This document shows, in pieces, positions 28,954-37,102 of a stretch of 64,000 nucleotides of DNA. Positions within the stretch are counted from its first letter, which is position 1, and every line of letters begins with the position of its first letter. Location: positions 496,001-560,000 of the forward strand of contig BGKB01000001.1 of NCBI GenBank assembly GCA_003116975.1. The letters are read 5' to 3'. This stretch comes from Aurantiochytrium sp. KH105 (lineage: Eukaryota > Sar > Bigyra > Thraustochytrida > Thraustochytriidae). The position numbers were made by a program, and so were the translations under genes. The notes below the pieces were generated by a model that was not told where the DNA came from, did not search any database, and worked only from the letters and a program-made list of their open reading frames with translations.

Positions 28954-29955
28954 ATGGCGGACGGCGCGCAAGAGTTCGCGGGGAGGCTGCGAGGGGGGCG
29001 CAGCACGCGCGCCCGGCACGAAGATGCCGCGCTACAGGCCCGTGCGGCCGCGGCAGTGCCGGCGCGGGAGATGGCCGCGAAACTGGGCTTGCAGCAAACA
29101 CCGCCCGCGGAGAGCGACGAGTCCGCCGGGCAGAGGACGCAGTGGGCCCTGGGGTGGGCCCAGCGGCTTGGCGCAGAGGACAGAGACCGTCTGCTGATGG
29201 AGCTCATGCGATGGTTCAAGCACGATTTCTTCAAGTGGGCCGGCAAACTGCCGTGTCCAGGGTGCGAGAGTGATGACACGCACTGTCTGCGGGGCACCGA
29301 GCCTCTCGATCATGAGCGCGCAGATCTTGCAGGTCGCGTCGAAATCCACGAGTGCAAAGCTTGCGGCGCCGAATTTCGCTTCCCGCGTTATAATTGTCCG
29401 GGCAAGCTCCTCGAAACGCGTCTGGGACGGTGCGGTGAGTGGGCAAACTGCTTCGGACTCTTGCTCCGTGCCCTCGGCTTTGAGGCGCGATACGTGCTCG
29501 ATTGGACCGACCACGTGTGGTGCGAGGTCTGGAGCGACCGCGTTTCCCGCTGGGTGCATTGCGACTGCTGCGAGGGTCCTGGCACCATCGATTCTCCCCT
29601 CATGTATGAGGCGGGCTGGGGCAAGAAGCTCAACTATATTGTCGCCTTTGCTCCGGACCACGTCGTGGACGTCACACGGCGTTATACACAGGATTTTGAG
29701 GCGCTCAAGCCTCGACGCAATGCCGCCTCGGAGACTGTTATCGAAACGCTCATCTTTGACGCGCACCGCCAGGCCGCGCGCACCGCCACTTCGTCTGATG
29801 CCACGGTGACGCGTACACGCCTCCTCATGGAGCAGTTCTCTTTTATGGACGCTGCCAATCGGGATCTCAAGGATGCCGAGCAGCAGGGCCGCGTCTCTGG
29901 CGAAGCTGAATGGAAGCGGCTTCGTGGCGAGGATGGCGCTGGAGCGGCGTCATGA
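28954..29955 (+). CDS. PNG1: cytosolic peptide:N-glycanase (transglutaminase-like core)
   Basis: A 333-residue deglycosylating amidase that removes N-glycans from misfolded ER-exported glycoproteins during ERAD. The start is ATG 28954 (MADGAQEF). Two CxxC pairs (LPCPGCES and HECKACGAEF) form the structural zinc site. The transglutaminase-fold triad is Cys160 in GRCGEWANCF, His187 in WTDHVWCEVWS and Asp204 in WVHCDCCEGP, all intact. The C-terminal Y-NYIVAF block and the VVDVTRRYTQDF segment match the family. There is no PUB domain and no PAW domain, so it resembles the short yeast-type enzyme (about 360 residues) rather than animal NGLY1. No intron. It converges on the DUF2779 gene 163 bases away. 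Confidence 0.95.
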   Translation: MADGAQEFAGRLRGGRSTRARHEDAALQARAAAAVPAREMAAKLGLQQTPPAESDESAGQRTQWALGWAQRLGAEDRDRLLMELMRWFKHDFFKWAGKLPCPGCESDDTHCLRGTEPLDHERADLAGRVEIHECKACGAEFRFPRYNCPGKLLETRLGRCGEWANCFGLLLRALGFEARYVLDWTDHVWCEVWSDRVSRWVHCDCCEGPGTIDSPLMYEAGWGKKLNYIVAFAPDHVVDVTRRYTQDFEALKPRRNAASETVIETLIFDAHRQAARTATSSDATVTRTRLLMEQFSFMDAANRDLKDAEQQGRVSGEAEWKRLRGEDGAGAAS

Positions 29956-30118
29956 GTACAAACGTAAAGGTGTTGCTGGGAAGCTGCGCAAATGCATGCA
30001 AGCGAGAGAGAAAAAGACACCGACTCAAGCTCATCTCATCACAAAAAGCAAAAGGGACAAAAGGCAAGGACAAGGATTGCAAGAAATGAAATGAAGGCAT
30101 CATGTTTGTTCTTGTGAG

Positions 30119-32068
30119 CTAGCTCGATGAAATAGCTTCTTGTGCTCTCACCCCGAGAGCACTATTTTCTCGAGCGCGGACGAACGCCGTGTCGTCCAAA
30201 GACAGGTATTCGATTAGCTCAACGAGTGCAAAGGTATCCTTGGCGCAGTATCGCACAAGGTCCGCTGCCAGCGCCTCGCGTTGCTTCGCCGATGTATTCT
30301 CTTTATTGTAAATGAACCAAGCAATTTGGGCGTCTTGCCCGTTAGAGACGGCCCCGCCATCCATGTATCTCACCTCGGAATTTGGAATGCCCTTGACCAC
30401 GGCCTTGAGCGAGAACGACCCCATCTGTTCTGGCGCATAATAGTGCTCTTTGCAGAGCTTGAGCGTGCAAACCATCCGAGACTGAACTTTTCGGAGCGCT
30501 TCTTTGATGTCCTTGCACGAAGGGTGGTTGGCCAGCTTCTTGAGGACTGAGCGCTCGGCCGCAATTGAGTGCACAAAGATTGGCCCTTCCTTCCCGACAG
30601 CCTCGAGCAAGGAGTCTGCAAATCGACGATGTACATTGTCCAGATCAAACGAGAGAAAAGAGGCTCCACCGTCCAATGAAGGTGTCTCGCCTGGACTCGA
30701 CCATTTGTGCACGGACCACTGAAAGGGAATTGAGTCTCTTGGTGTTGAGCCTGCGAGGACTGGAACAATCTGCTGCACCGTCTCAAAGTCCATACTATAG
30801 CGCGGCCATGGCAATGAGCACAGCATTGGTCTGACCTTTGCGCTCCGCACAGCAATATTTTTTTCGTGCGCTCGGTGAATTGTCCTATGCAAGGGCGTTT
30901 TCAAGCTTTTTGCTGGAACGTCTCGCAAATCAGCGATGCCTTTTGCAGCAAATTCCTTGCTTAGAACGCGCCCGGTGTTAGGGAGAATGCGGACAGGAAT
31001 CTCGGCTTCCGGATGAATGTGTCGTTCGCATTGCTCTAAAAACTCGCAAGGAAACGGTTTGTTGCAGTGCGATCCGACCTCGACCTCTGGACAAGATGCG
31101 TCCCCGTCTAAAATGTGCTCGTGCATCCATGCAATCTCCTCTTTGATGGCGAGAAATCTTGCGCGTGTTTCGTCGCTCGTTTTCTCATTGGTTTTACTTT
31201 CATTGGCACTCAGCGGCAAGTCGTCCTCATCCGAGCAAGGTGAAAGTGGCAATGTAGTCAAGGTAAAGAGGCCTTTGTAACGCTCTTGGTCCGTGAGTGC
31301 TGGGTCCGCTTTTGGCAGCTTGAATTCGCCGTTGATGCTCGCCAGCGAGGCCTTGCGCAGATCGACGCTGCCATCTCGACGGATCACGTACGATTGCACC
31401 GCCAAATCCATGAGATGGTCCTCGCGTACGGAGGAAGAAGACTTGACCTCGATGAGGTCCCAGGTATAATCGTCCTCAGGAGCGCGTTCGAGAACATCGG
31501 CTCGCACAAGGACCCCATCGACCTCAAAGGTCGCCTCGTAGATTCTCTGCACGTCGGGATCACAGAGCGCCTCGTACGTGGCTGCGAGGGCTTTGTTCAT
31601 GCTCCGGTATGAGCTGAGGTCTACGCCCGGTCCAAAGTACGTGGGCACGAAGCGTTGCAGCCGCTCGCCCACGGCCAGCGGGAAGCTCGCGCTCTCCTCC
31701 ACTGCTGGTGGTTCGTGGACCAAAAGCCATGCTCGCTTGCGGCAGCGCAGGCTGCCCATCACCAGCGTCTTGTTCAGTCTCCTCGTGAACGACTGCATGC
31801 CCCTTGGGCGCGAGAAGCACGTCTCCTCGGGCAACCGAGAGCGAGAGAAGCAGCCTGCGCGCCGAGGTCGCGAAGTATTCTGGTTCGTATACCTCTTTGC
31901 CGAGCCGAGCGAAATCTCGCTTCTTACACGAGGACAACGCAATGCGGGATGAATCAGTTGTCTCCGAGACGGTTCGCACGAGCCTCTGAATTGCCGCAAG
32001 CGCTGCCGCGTCGTCATCCCAGCCAGCAGCAGGTCATGGCGCCGGTCTCCCGCACAGACTAGGAGCAT
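30119..32068 (-). CDS. DUF2779 nuclease: PD-(D/E)XK domain, Cys cluster, DEDD-type exonuclease-like domain
   Basis: The frame runs from the first in-frame ATG (32068; 649 residues), but family similarity begins only at ATG 31798 (MQSFTRRLNKTLVMGSLRCR), which would give 559 residues. From 31798: a RecB-like PD-(D/E)XK nuclease with VRADVL, WDLIEVKSSS near residue 115 and the LAVQSYVI helix; then four cysteines (ASC, HCNKPFPCEFLEQC), as in Fe-S nucleases; then DUF2779 from about 330, an RNase-H-fold exonuclease with YSMDFET, IFVHSIAAERSVLKKL, MVCTLKLCKEHYY and VRYCAKDTFALVELI. This architecture is typical of bacteria, where its role is unknown. In a eukaryotic window it suggests horizontal transfer. 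The Arg-rich 90-residue extension could be a presequence or mis-framed. Neighbours give no functional clue. Confidence 0.8.
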   Translation of the reverse strand: MLLVCAGDRRHDLLLAGMTTRQRLRQFRGSCEPSRRQLIHPALRCPRVRSEISLGSAKRYTNQNTSRPRRAGCFSRSRLPEETCFSRPRGMQSFTRRLNKTLVMGSLRCRKRAWLLVHEPPAVEESASFPLAVGERLQRFVPTYFGPGVDLSSYRSMNKALAATYEALCDPDVQRIYEATFEVDGVLVRADVLERAPEDDYTWDLIEVKSSSSVREDHLMDLAVQSYVIRRDGSVDLRKASLASINGEFKLPKADPALTDQERYKGLFTLTTLPLSPCSDEDDLPLSANESKTNEKTSDETRARFLAIKEEIAWMHEHILDGDASCPEVEVGSHCNKPFPCEFLEQCERHIHPEAEIPVRILPNTGRVLSKEFAAKGIADLRDVPAKSLKTPLHRTIHRAHEKNIAVRSAKVRPMLCSLPWPRYSMDFETVQQIVPVLAGSTPRDSIPFQWSVHKWSSPGETPSLDGGASFLSFDLDNVHRRFADSLLEAVGKEGPIFVHSIAAERSVLKKLANHPSCKDIKEALRKVQSRMVCTLKLCKEHYYAPEQMGSFSLKAVVKGIPNSEVRYMDGGAVSNGQDAQIAWFIYNKENTSAKQREALAADLVRYCAKDTFALVELIEYLSLDDTAFVRARENSALGVRAQEAISSS

Positions 32069-32787
32069 GGCGATAAGCTGAGACGACCATGTCGTCTCCG
32101 TCCGCTTCACACAAGCCCATCCATGACACGCCTCAACGTTTTCATTGTACTACACGACTACGCATGCTATACCATACCATAGCCACATGCCACAGCCATG
32201 GCACAGGCGGTCGCATCGAATAGGTCCACCATGGCCAGCCGAGAATGTGACGTTGCCATAAAAAGCTGACCATCGCACCAAGCCAAGCCAAGCCAAGCCA
32301 AGCCAAGCCAAGCCAAGCCAAGCCAAGCCAAGCCAAGCCAAGCCGAGCTAAGCCGGCGTTCGTAAAAATCCGGCCTTTGGACAACCTTTGGGAGAAGAAT
32401 TGTTCCGGCAACGCTTGCCGCGTGGGGGAAGGCTTGAGCTTTACAGGGAAGCTTTGCGTCGTCATCGTCAGCATCACGAGGCTGCTGCAGCTGCTGCTGA
32501 ATGCTGCATTGCTGGTGCATGCAACAGCCGCAGCCGCTGTCACGCTGTGCGTCTCGCGCGTCGCCTGACCTTGAGCAGCGCAGCTGCTGCAGCTGCTGGC
32601 AGAGCTGAACTGCGAGAGGATGTACAGTAAAATGCATCGCGCTGTCATGTCATGTGGCAAGCACAAAGATGGTAGCAGAGCGAAGCAAATCCGGATTGTC
32701 GCACTGCGTTGCAGAAAGCTTTCAGTAGGCAACAGTGCGTAGCAGTACGTACGTAGAAAGGTGACTGAGCGGCATTTCTGCGCGAAG
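32069..32787. other. divergent promoter region DUF2779 / SDR 1
   Basis: About 720 bases holding a pure AGCCA pentanucleotide array (32279-32345), CTG/CAG-rich strings at 32480-32610, and no supported gene. Short frames across the array are repeat artefacts. Confidence 0.5.
32279..32345 (+). repeat. AGCCA pentanucleotide array
   Basis: Twelve perfect AGCCA units fill 32281-32340, with partial units at both ends. It lies about 440 bases upstream of the SDR 1 start codon and 210-270 bases upstream of the DUF2779 ATG used here. Confidence 0.97.
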
Positions 32788-33486
32788 ATGACAAAACTCG
32801 CCGTCGTTGTAGGCGCCTCGCGCGGCGTGGGCTTGGGGCTGGCCAAGCGCCTCGCCAAGGAGGAGTACCGCGTGATTGGGACGTGCCGCAGCGTACCCGA
32901 GGAATTGCAGGGTGATGCGGCGCCCTTTCAAGTGGTCGAGGGCATCGACGTCGCAGAAGACGCGTGCGTAGACAAGCTGCGAGAAGCCCTTGCCAAAGAA
33001 TCGCGCATTGATCTCCTCGTCTTCAATGCCGGCGTCAACACTGACATCGGCAATGACATCGACAGCGTGGACAAGCTTAGTCTTGACGGCGCCCTTAAGC
33101 AAATGAACACGAACTGCCTTGGCGCTGCGCGCACGATGAAAGCCCTCGGCGAAAAGCTTGGCGAAGGAAGCAAGGTTATCCTCGTGAGCTCGCGCTACGG
33201 GTCCATCGAAGACAACGGCAGCGTCGGGGGTGATCACGGCTACCGCATGTCGAAAACCGCCCTCAACATGCTCGGCAAGTGCCTTAGTCTCGAGTATGCT
33301 CCCAAGGGTATCGTTCTTGCGCTCTTGCATCCAGGTCTTGTGTCTACGGAGATGACGAGTTTCCACAAGGATGGCATCTCTGTGGAGGAGTCGGTCGAGG
33401 GCTTTATGCAGCGCATCAGCACTCTGTCCAAGGAGCAGCATGGCCACTTTCTTCACGCCGTTTCTGGAGAAGAGCTGCCTTGGTAG
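32788..33486 (+). CDS. short-chain dehydrogenase/reductase (copy 1)
   Basis: A 232-residue single-domain Rossmann enzyme using NAD(P)(H). It has the cofactor motif GASRGVG near residue 9, VFNAG at the middle of the fold, the catalytic Ser region ILVSSRYGS, and Tyr-Lys in YRMSK. The set matches classical SDRs of the C-factor (CsgA)/sniffer-like group. The substrate cannot be told. The start is ATG 32788 (MTKLAVVVG), where the fold begins. A paralogue follows 324 bases downstream on the same strand. The ends GEELPW and GEVLPW are shared. No intron. Confidence 0.92.
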   Translation: MTKLAVVVGASRGVGLGLAKRLAKEEYRVIGTCRSVPEELQGDAAPFQVVEGIDVAEDACVDKLREALAKESRIDLLVFNAGVNTDIGNDIDSVDKLSLDGALKQMNTNCLGAARTMKALGEKLGEGSKVILVSSRYGSIEDNGSVGGDHGYRMSKTALNMLGKCLSLEYAPKGIVLALLHPGLVSTEMTSFHKDGISVEESVEGFMQRISTLSKEQHGHFLHAVSGEELPW

Positions 33487-33810
33487 AACGATCCGTCGCG
33501 GAGCGGATCGCCCGTGGAGCTTTCTGAGACACACAAAATTATCTACTCGTTTTTCATCACATCACCCTTTGTTGTTGTTTTTCTTGAAAGGCGCCCGAAG
33601 GCGCCCATTGTTCCGGTCACAAGATCAAAAGCACACTGGCACCGGCTGAGTCGCAGCCTCTGGCAGAGCAGAAATACTGATTAGGCCCGAGCGCGCAGCA
33701 GCGGCAGTAGCAGCAGAGCGTGGCGTGGGCGAGGGCGTGGGCATGGGCGTGCGAGCTCTGGCGCCTTCTTCACAAAGTCTGTGAGTTAGCGAACGAGAAG
33801 CTTGAGCGAG
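33487..33810. other. spacer between tandem SDR genes
   Basis: This 324-base spacer holds the 3' UTR of copy 1 and the promoter of copy 2, with a GTGGGC/GGGCGTGGGC-rich patch at 33722-33755. No gene. Confidence 0.55.
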
Positions 33811-34503
33811 ATGAAGGGACTCGCCGTCGTAGTGGGCGCCTCGCGCGGCGTGGGCTTGGGGCTGGCCAAGCGCCTCGCCAAGGAGGACTACCGCGTGATT
33901 GGGACGTGCCGTAGCGTGCCAGAGGAGCTGCAAGGCGACGCTGCGCCTTTCCAGGTCGTCAAAGATGTTGACGTTGCAGAAGATGCTTGCGTGGACACTT
34001 TGCGCCAAGGACTTGCGGGCGAGGACCATATCGATCTCCTGGTCTTCAACGCTGGAATCGGCGAGCCCGAGTGGGGCGTTGACCGTGTGGCCAACGTCAA
34101 GCTTGACGTTGCCGCGCGGCAAATGAACGTCAACGCCTTTGGCGCCGTGCGCACCCTGCAAGCGCTTGGTGACAAACTAGGCAAAGGTAGCAAGGTCCTT
34201 CTTGTGACGTCCCGCGTTGGTTCCGTTGCAGACAATGGATCGGGCGGCAACCACGGATATCGTATGTCCAAGGCGGCGCTCAACATCCTTGGTATGAATC
34301 TCAGTCACGAGTTTGGACCCAAGGGAGTCATTGTGACGCTTGTGCATCCGGGGCTCGTGTCCACGAGCATGACAGGATTCACGTCTTCTGGCATTTCGGT
34401 CGATGAGTCTGTCGATGGCTTCATGAAGCGCATCGACACTCTATCTTCAAAGGACCAGGGTTCTTTTCTCCATGCCGTCACCGGTGAGGTCCTGCCTTGG
34501 TGA
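33811..34503 (+). CDS. short-chain dehydrogenase/reductase (copy 2)
   Basis: A 230-residue paralogue of 32788-33486, starting at ATG 33811 (MKGLAVVVG). It keeps GASRGVG, VFNAG, LLVTSRVGS and YRMSK, so it should be active. The two proteins are nearly identical over the first ~35 residues and diverge clearly afterwards (for example IGEPEWGVDRVANVKLD versus VNTDIGNDIDSVDKLSL). This suggests tandem duplication with later homogenisation of the 5' end. The substrate is unknown. No intron. Confidence 0.92.
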   Translation: MKGLAVVVGASRGVGLGLAKRLAKEDYRVIGTCRSVPEELQGDAAPFQVVKDVDVAEDACVDTLRQGLAGEDHIDLLVFNAGIGEPEWGVDRVANVKLDVAARQMNVNAFGAVRTLQALGDKLGKGSKVLLVTSRVGSVADNGSGGNHGYRMSKAALNILGMNLSHEFGPKGVIVTLVHPGLVSTSMTGFTSSGISVDESVDGFMKRIDTLSSKDQGSFLHAVTGEVLPW

Positions 34504-35154
34504 GTTAGTAAGCCTTTCAACCTTTGCTTTCAACACCGAAAAATTGCTAAAGGTTTTCACCACCTCTTTTACTTTCCTTGCCTCGCCTTGCCCTGTTTCG
34601 CCTTGTCTTGTCATCAGTCAGTCCGTCAGTCAGTCAAATGCCGGTGAACGCGGTCGCGCCATCGGCCAGGGAAAGGTCCGCATTTACTTGCTTGCAACCC
34701 GACGGGTAACCTAACCTTCTTGCCCCGTTAACTTCTCCACGATCCGAAGAATCATCTGGCCGCGCGCAGCTGCCCCCAGCGAAGTCATCTGCTCGCGTCG
34801 CAGCCTTGCAGCGCACAGCCGCCGCCGCGACCGGCACGCGACGCCTGCAAGCAAGGCGGCGATCGCAGCGCAGGATGCTATCTATGCTTGCGCGCAGCGG
34901 GCACAGACCCCGGCAAAGCACGAGCCGCTTTTGTCGCGTCTCTCGAGGTCACCGCAGACCTGCAAAGCCTGCCGCCCGCGGCTTGTGCAACGCGCAGCGG
35001 CGGCGACGCGCGGCGCGGCGACGCGGCGCGGCGCGGAGCAGCGCGGGCGCGCGAGCGAGCGAGGGCGCGCGAGCGACGGGCGGGCGCGCGGAGGCAGGAG
35101 CGCGGCGGCGCGGCGGACGCGCGCGCGCGCGCGGTCGGGCGGTCGGTTGGCGCC
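34504..35154. other. promoter region of the SAP30-PHD gene
   Basis: 650 bases, with CAGTC units at 34614-34636 and, nearer the gene, GCGGCGACGC and GCGAGC arrays and a CG dinucleotide run at about 35119-35132. Frames are Arg/Ala artefacts; no separate gene is supported. Confidence 0.5.
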
Positions 35155-35917
35155 ATGTACGGGCAGCTGCTGCGGCACTCGAACAAGCGCAAGAAGGAGG
35201 TGCAGCTGCTGCCGCGCGAGCTCGACAGGTACCCGCGGTCCGTGCGCGCGGACTTCAGGGCGTGCGAGGTAAGTCTTGCCGCGGAGAGACCCCGGCCGGC
35301 GGCCCGGCGGGCGGCCGCGCGGGCCCGAAGGGAGCGAGGTGAGGCGGGGAAGAAAGAGGAGGAGGACTGACGCGCCGGGACGTCTGTGACTATGTGTGCG
35401 TGTCTGCGGCGACGACGCACAGCCGTCGACGCTGCGCAAGTACGCCAAGCGGTACAGCCTGGACGTGCGCGATGGGTCGTCGACGACGGAACTCGCGAGC
35501 ATCGTGGGCAGACACTACGCGTCGCACCTGGACGTGGCCGAGGACGAGGTGATCCACCGCTTTGTCAAGTACACGCACAACTATCAAGAGGAGATGAACC
35601 AGAAACGCATCCGGCGCGAAAAGGAGGCGCGGCGCCGCGGTGCAAGGTCCACCTTTGGCGGTCGCCAGTACGAGAGCGACACCGAATCCACAGAACAGCC
35701 CAAACTTTACTGCGTCTGCAACCGGCCCTCCTTTGGCGAGATGATCGGCTGTGACGACGATGACTGCAAGATCGAATGGTTTCACGTCGGATGCGTTGAT
35801 GTCACGCCCGACGCTCTCAGCACAGGCGCAAAGTGGTTTTGTCCGAGCTGCCGTGCCAAGCGTGCAGACGAAAGGGCGGCCGAGATGGCCAAAGCCCGTG
35901 CGAAGCGTAAGTTCTGA
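35155..35917 (+). CDS. SAP30-like Sin3-binding domain fused to ING-type PHD finger, two exons
   Basis: Exons 35155-35268 and 35423-35917 join in phase 0 (GTAAGT donor at 35269, CACAG acceptor) to 202 residues. Residues about 28-95 resemble the C-terminal Sin3-interaction domain of SAP30 ([40 protein letters not shown]). A basic linker follows, then a PHD finger at about 134-181 with all eight zinc ligands (Cys4-His-Cys3) and the ING signature [12 protein letters not shown] followed by IEWFHVGCV; the Tyr and Trp of the H3K4me3 aromatic cage are present. SAP30 and ING1/2 are separate subunits of the Sin3-HDAC complex in animals and fungi. The fused protein would link methyl-histone reading to Sin3 recruitment. 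The PHD call is firm; the SAP30 call is a remote match. Nuclear location is expected. Confidence 0.85.
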
Positions 35918-36102
35918 AAGAGCCCACCTCCCCCCCCCCCCCAGATTAAAAAACACTTCTTCCCACCGCCACCATCATCGTCAAGCAAAGCAATGCCAAG
36001 CAAAGCAAAGATTCCAAGCCAGTCCATGCTCGGAAACATTGATCACATGGCACAACGAATCCAAACCAAAAAAAAAGAAGAGGTTTCAAAGACCCAGCGC
36101 AG

Positions 36103-36570
36103 ATGAAGCGTGCAAAATCTGCTCGCGGCCCTGCAATCATTCCAATAGGAAAAAATGTATTTACTGACCTGATTCACCACATTGAAGAACGCAAGGAACT
36201 TGAGGTGGAACCTGTAAAGCATCTCGTGCGCCCCAGCTCAGCTTCGTCCTCCACTACTTCGGGGGCGGCCTCCGTCACACAGGACGCCGACACGATCTCG
36301 CCGACGGGCAGCACCAAGGGGGGTATCACATATGCGGCCATGATTGGATTTGCGCTGGAAGGCTTGGACGGACAGACAGGAACCTTTCGGGCCATTTGCG
36401 ATCGTATCGAGGAGCGTTTCGCAGACAATCTCAACTGGAAGCCAGAATCAGAAAACCGGAGGACGCCTGTGTGGAAGTCCTCGGTTCGTAAGATCCTCAT
36501 TTCACATAATCGTTTCCGCCGAATTGAGCCCGCGGAGCCTGGGCAGGCACATGTGTTTGCATTTCGGTGA
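36103..36570 (+). CDS. forkhead-like winged-helix protein
   Basis: A 155-residue protein from ATG 36103 (MKRAKSARGPAIIPIG). Residues about 70-142 have forkhead-like order and spacing: ITYAAMIGFALE (helix 1, compare YSYAALI-A-AL), FRAICDRIEERFADN (helix 2) and PVWKSSVRKILISHNRFRRI (recognition helix, compare GWKNSIRHNLS-N-CF). The N-terminal 60 residues are basic then Ser/Thr-rich, without a known domain. It lies only 185 bases downstream of the SAP30-PHD stop, same strand, but with its own ATG and an A-rich leader, so it is treated as a separate gene. DNA binding is inferred. Another winged-helix family such as linker-histone-like is possible. Confidence 0.7.
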   Translation: MKRAKSARGPAIIPIGKNVFTDLIHHIEERKELEVEPVKHLVRPSSASSSTTSGAASVTQDADTISPTGSTKGGITYAAMIGFALEGLDGQTGTFRAICDRIEERFADNLNWKPESENRRTPVWKSSVRKILISHNRFRRIEPAEPGQAHVFAFR

Positions 36571-37102
36571 CCATTCATTCGTTCGTTCTTCGTTCGTTCG
36601 TTCATTCACCCATCCATGCATTCTTTCTCCCGCTCAAATTGATAATGGGGGGAGGCTTCCCTTCTGTCTAGTCTGGCCCGCGCCGCCACAAGCTGTTCCA
36701 AAGAATGTCGCCGCCTCGTGATGTTTTTTTTTTTCTCTTTCCCCCCTTTTCCCCCCTTCTCATTCGTTTCAATCTTTTCTCATCCATGACAAGCTAAGAA
36801 TCAAGTCTTTTTTTTCTCTGCTCAGCCTTTCTCTTGCTTCACTGTCAAGCAACGCATTAACATGTAAGAGTCTTGCCTCTATTCATGTAAGTGTGGTATT
36901 CAACATCGGTCTGATCGCGCATCAGCACATCCAAACTTATAAAATTGTCATATTTTTCTTTACACACTCGGGAAGAGAGCACAGCTCCTCTACCCCTTCC
37001 TCGTTTTCGAGAGTCAAATCCTTGCCTGTCGCCTCTTCCCCTGCAAAGCGAGCAGCAATGCATTATGTCGTCTCAAGTCATGTTATGTCATGACACCTTT
37101 CG
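36571..37102. other. 3' spacer between convergent genes
   Basis: This 532-base spacer is AT-rich relative to the neighbours. It has TTCG/TTCA repeats (36577-36607), T/C-rich runs at 36724-36760, and no gene. It holds the 3' UTRs of the winged-helix gene (+) and the GNAT gene (-). Confidence 0.6.
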
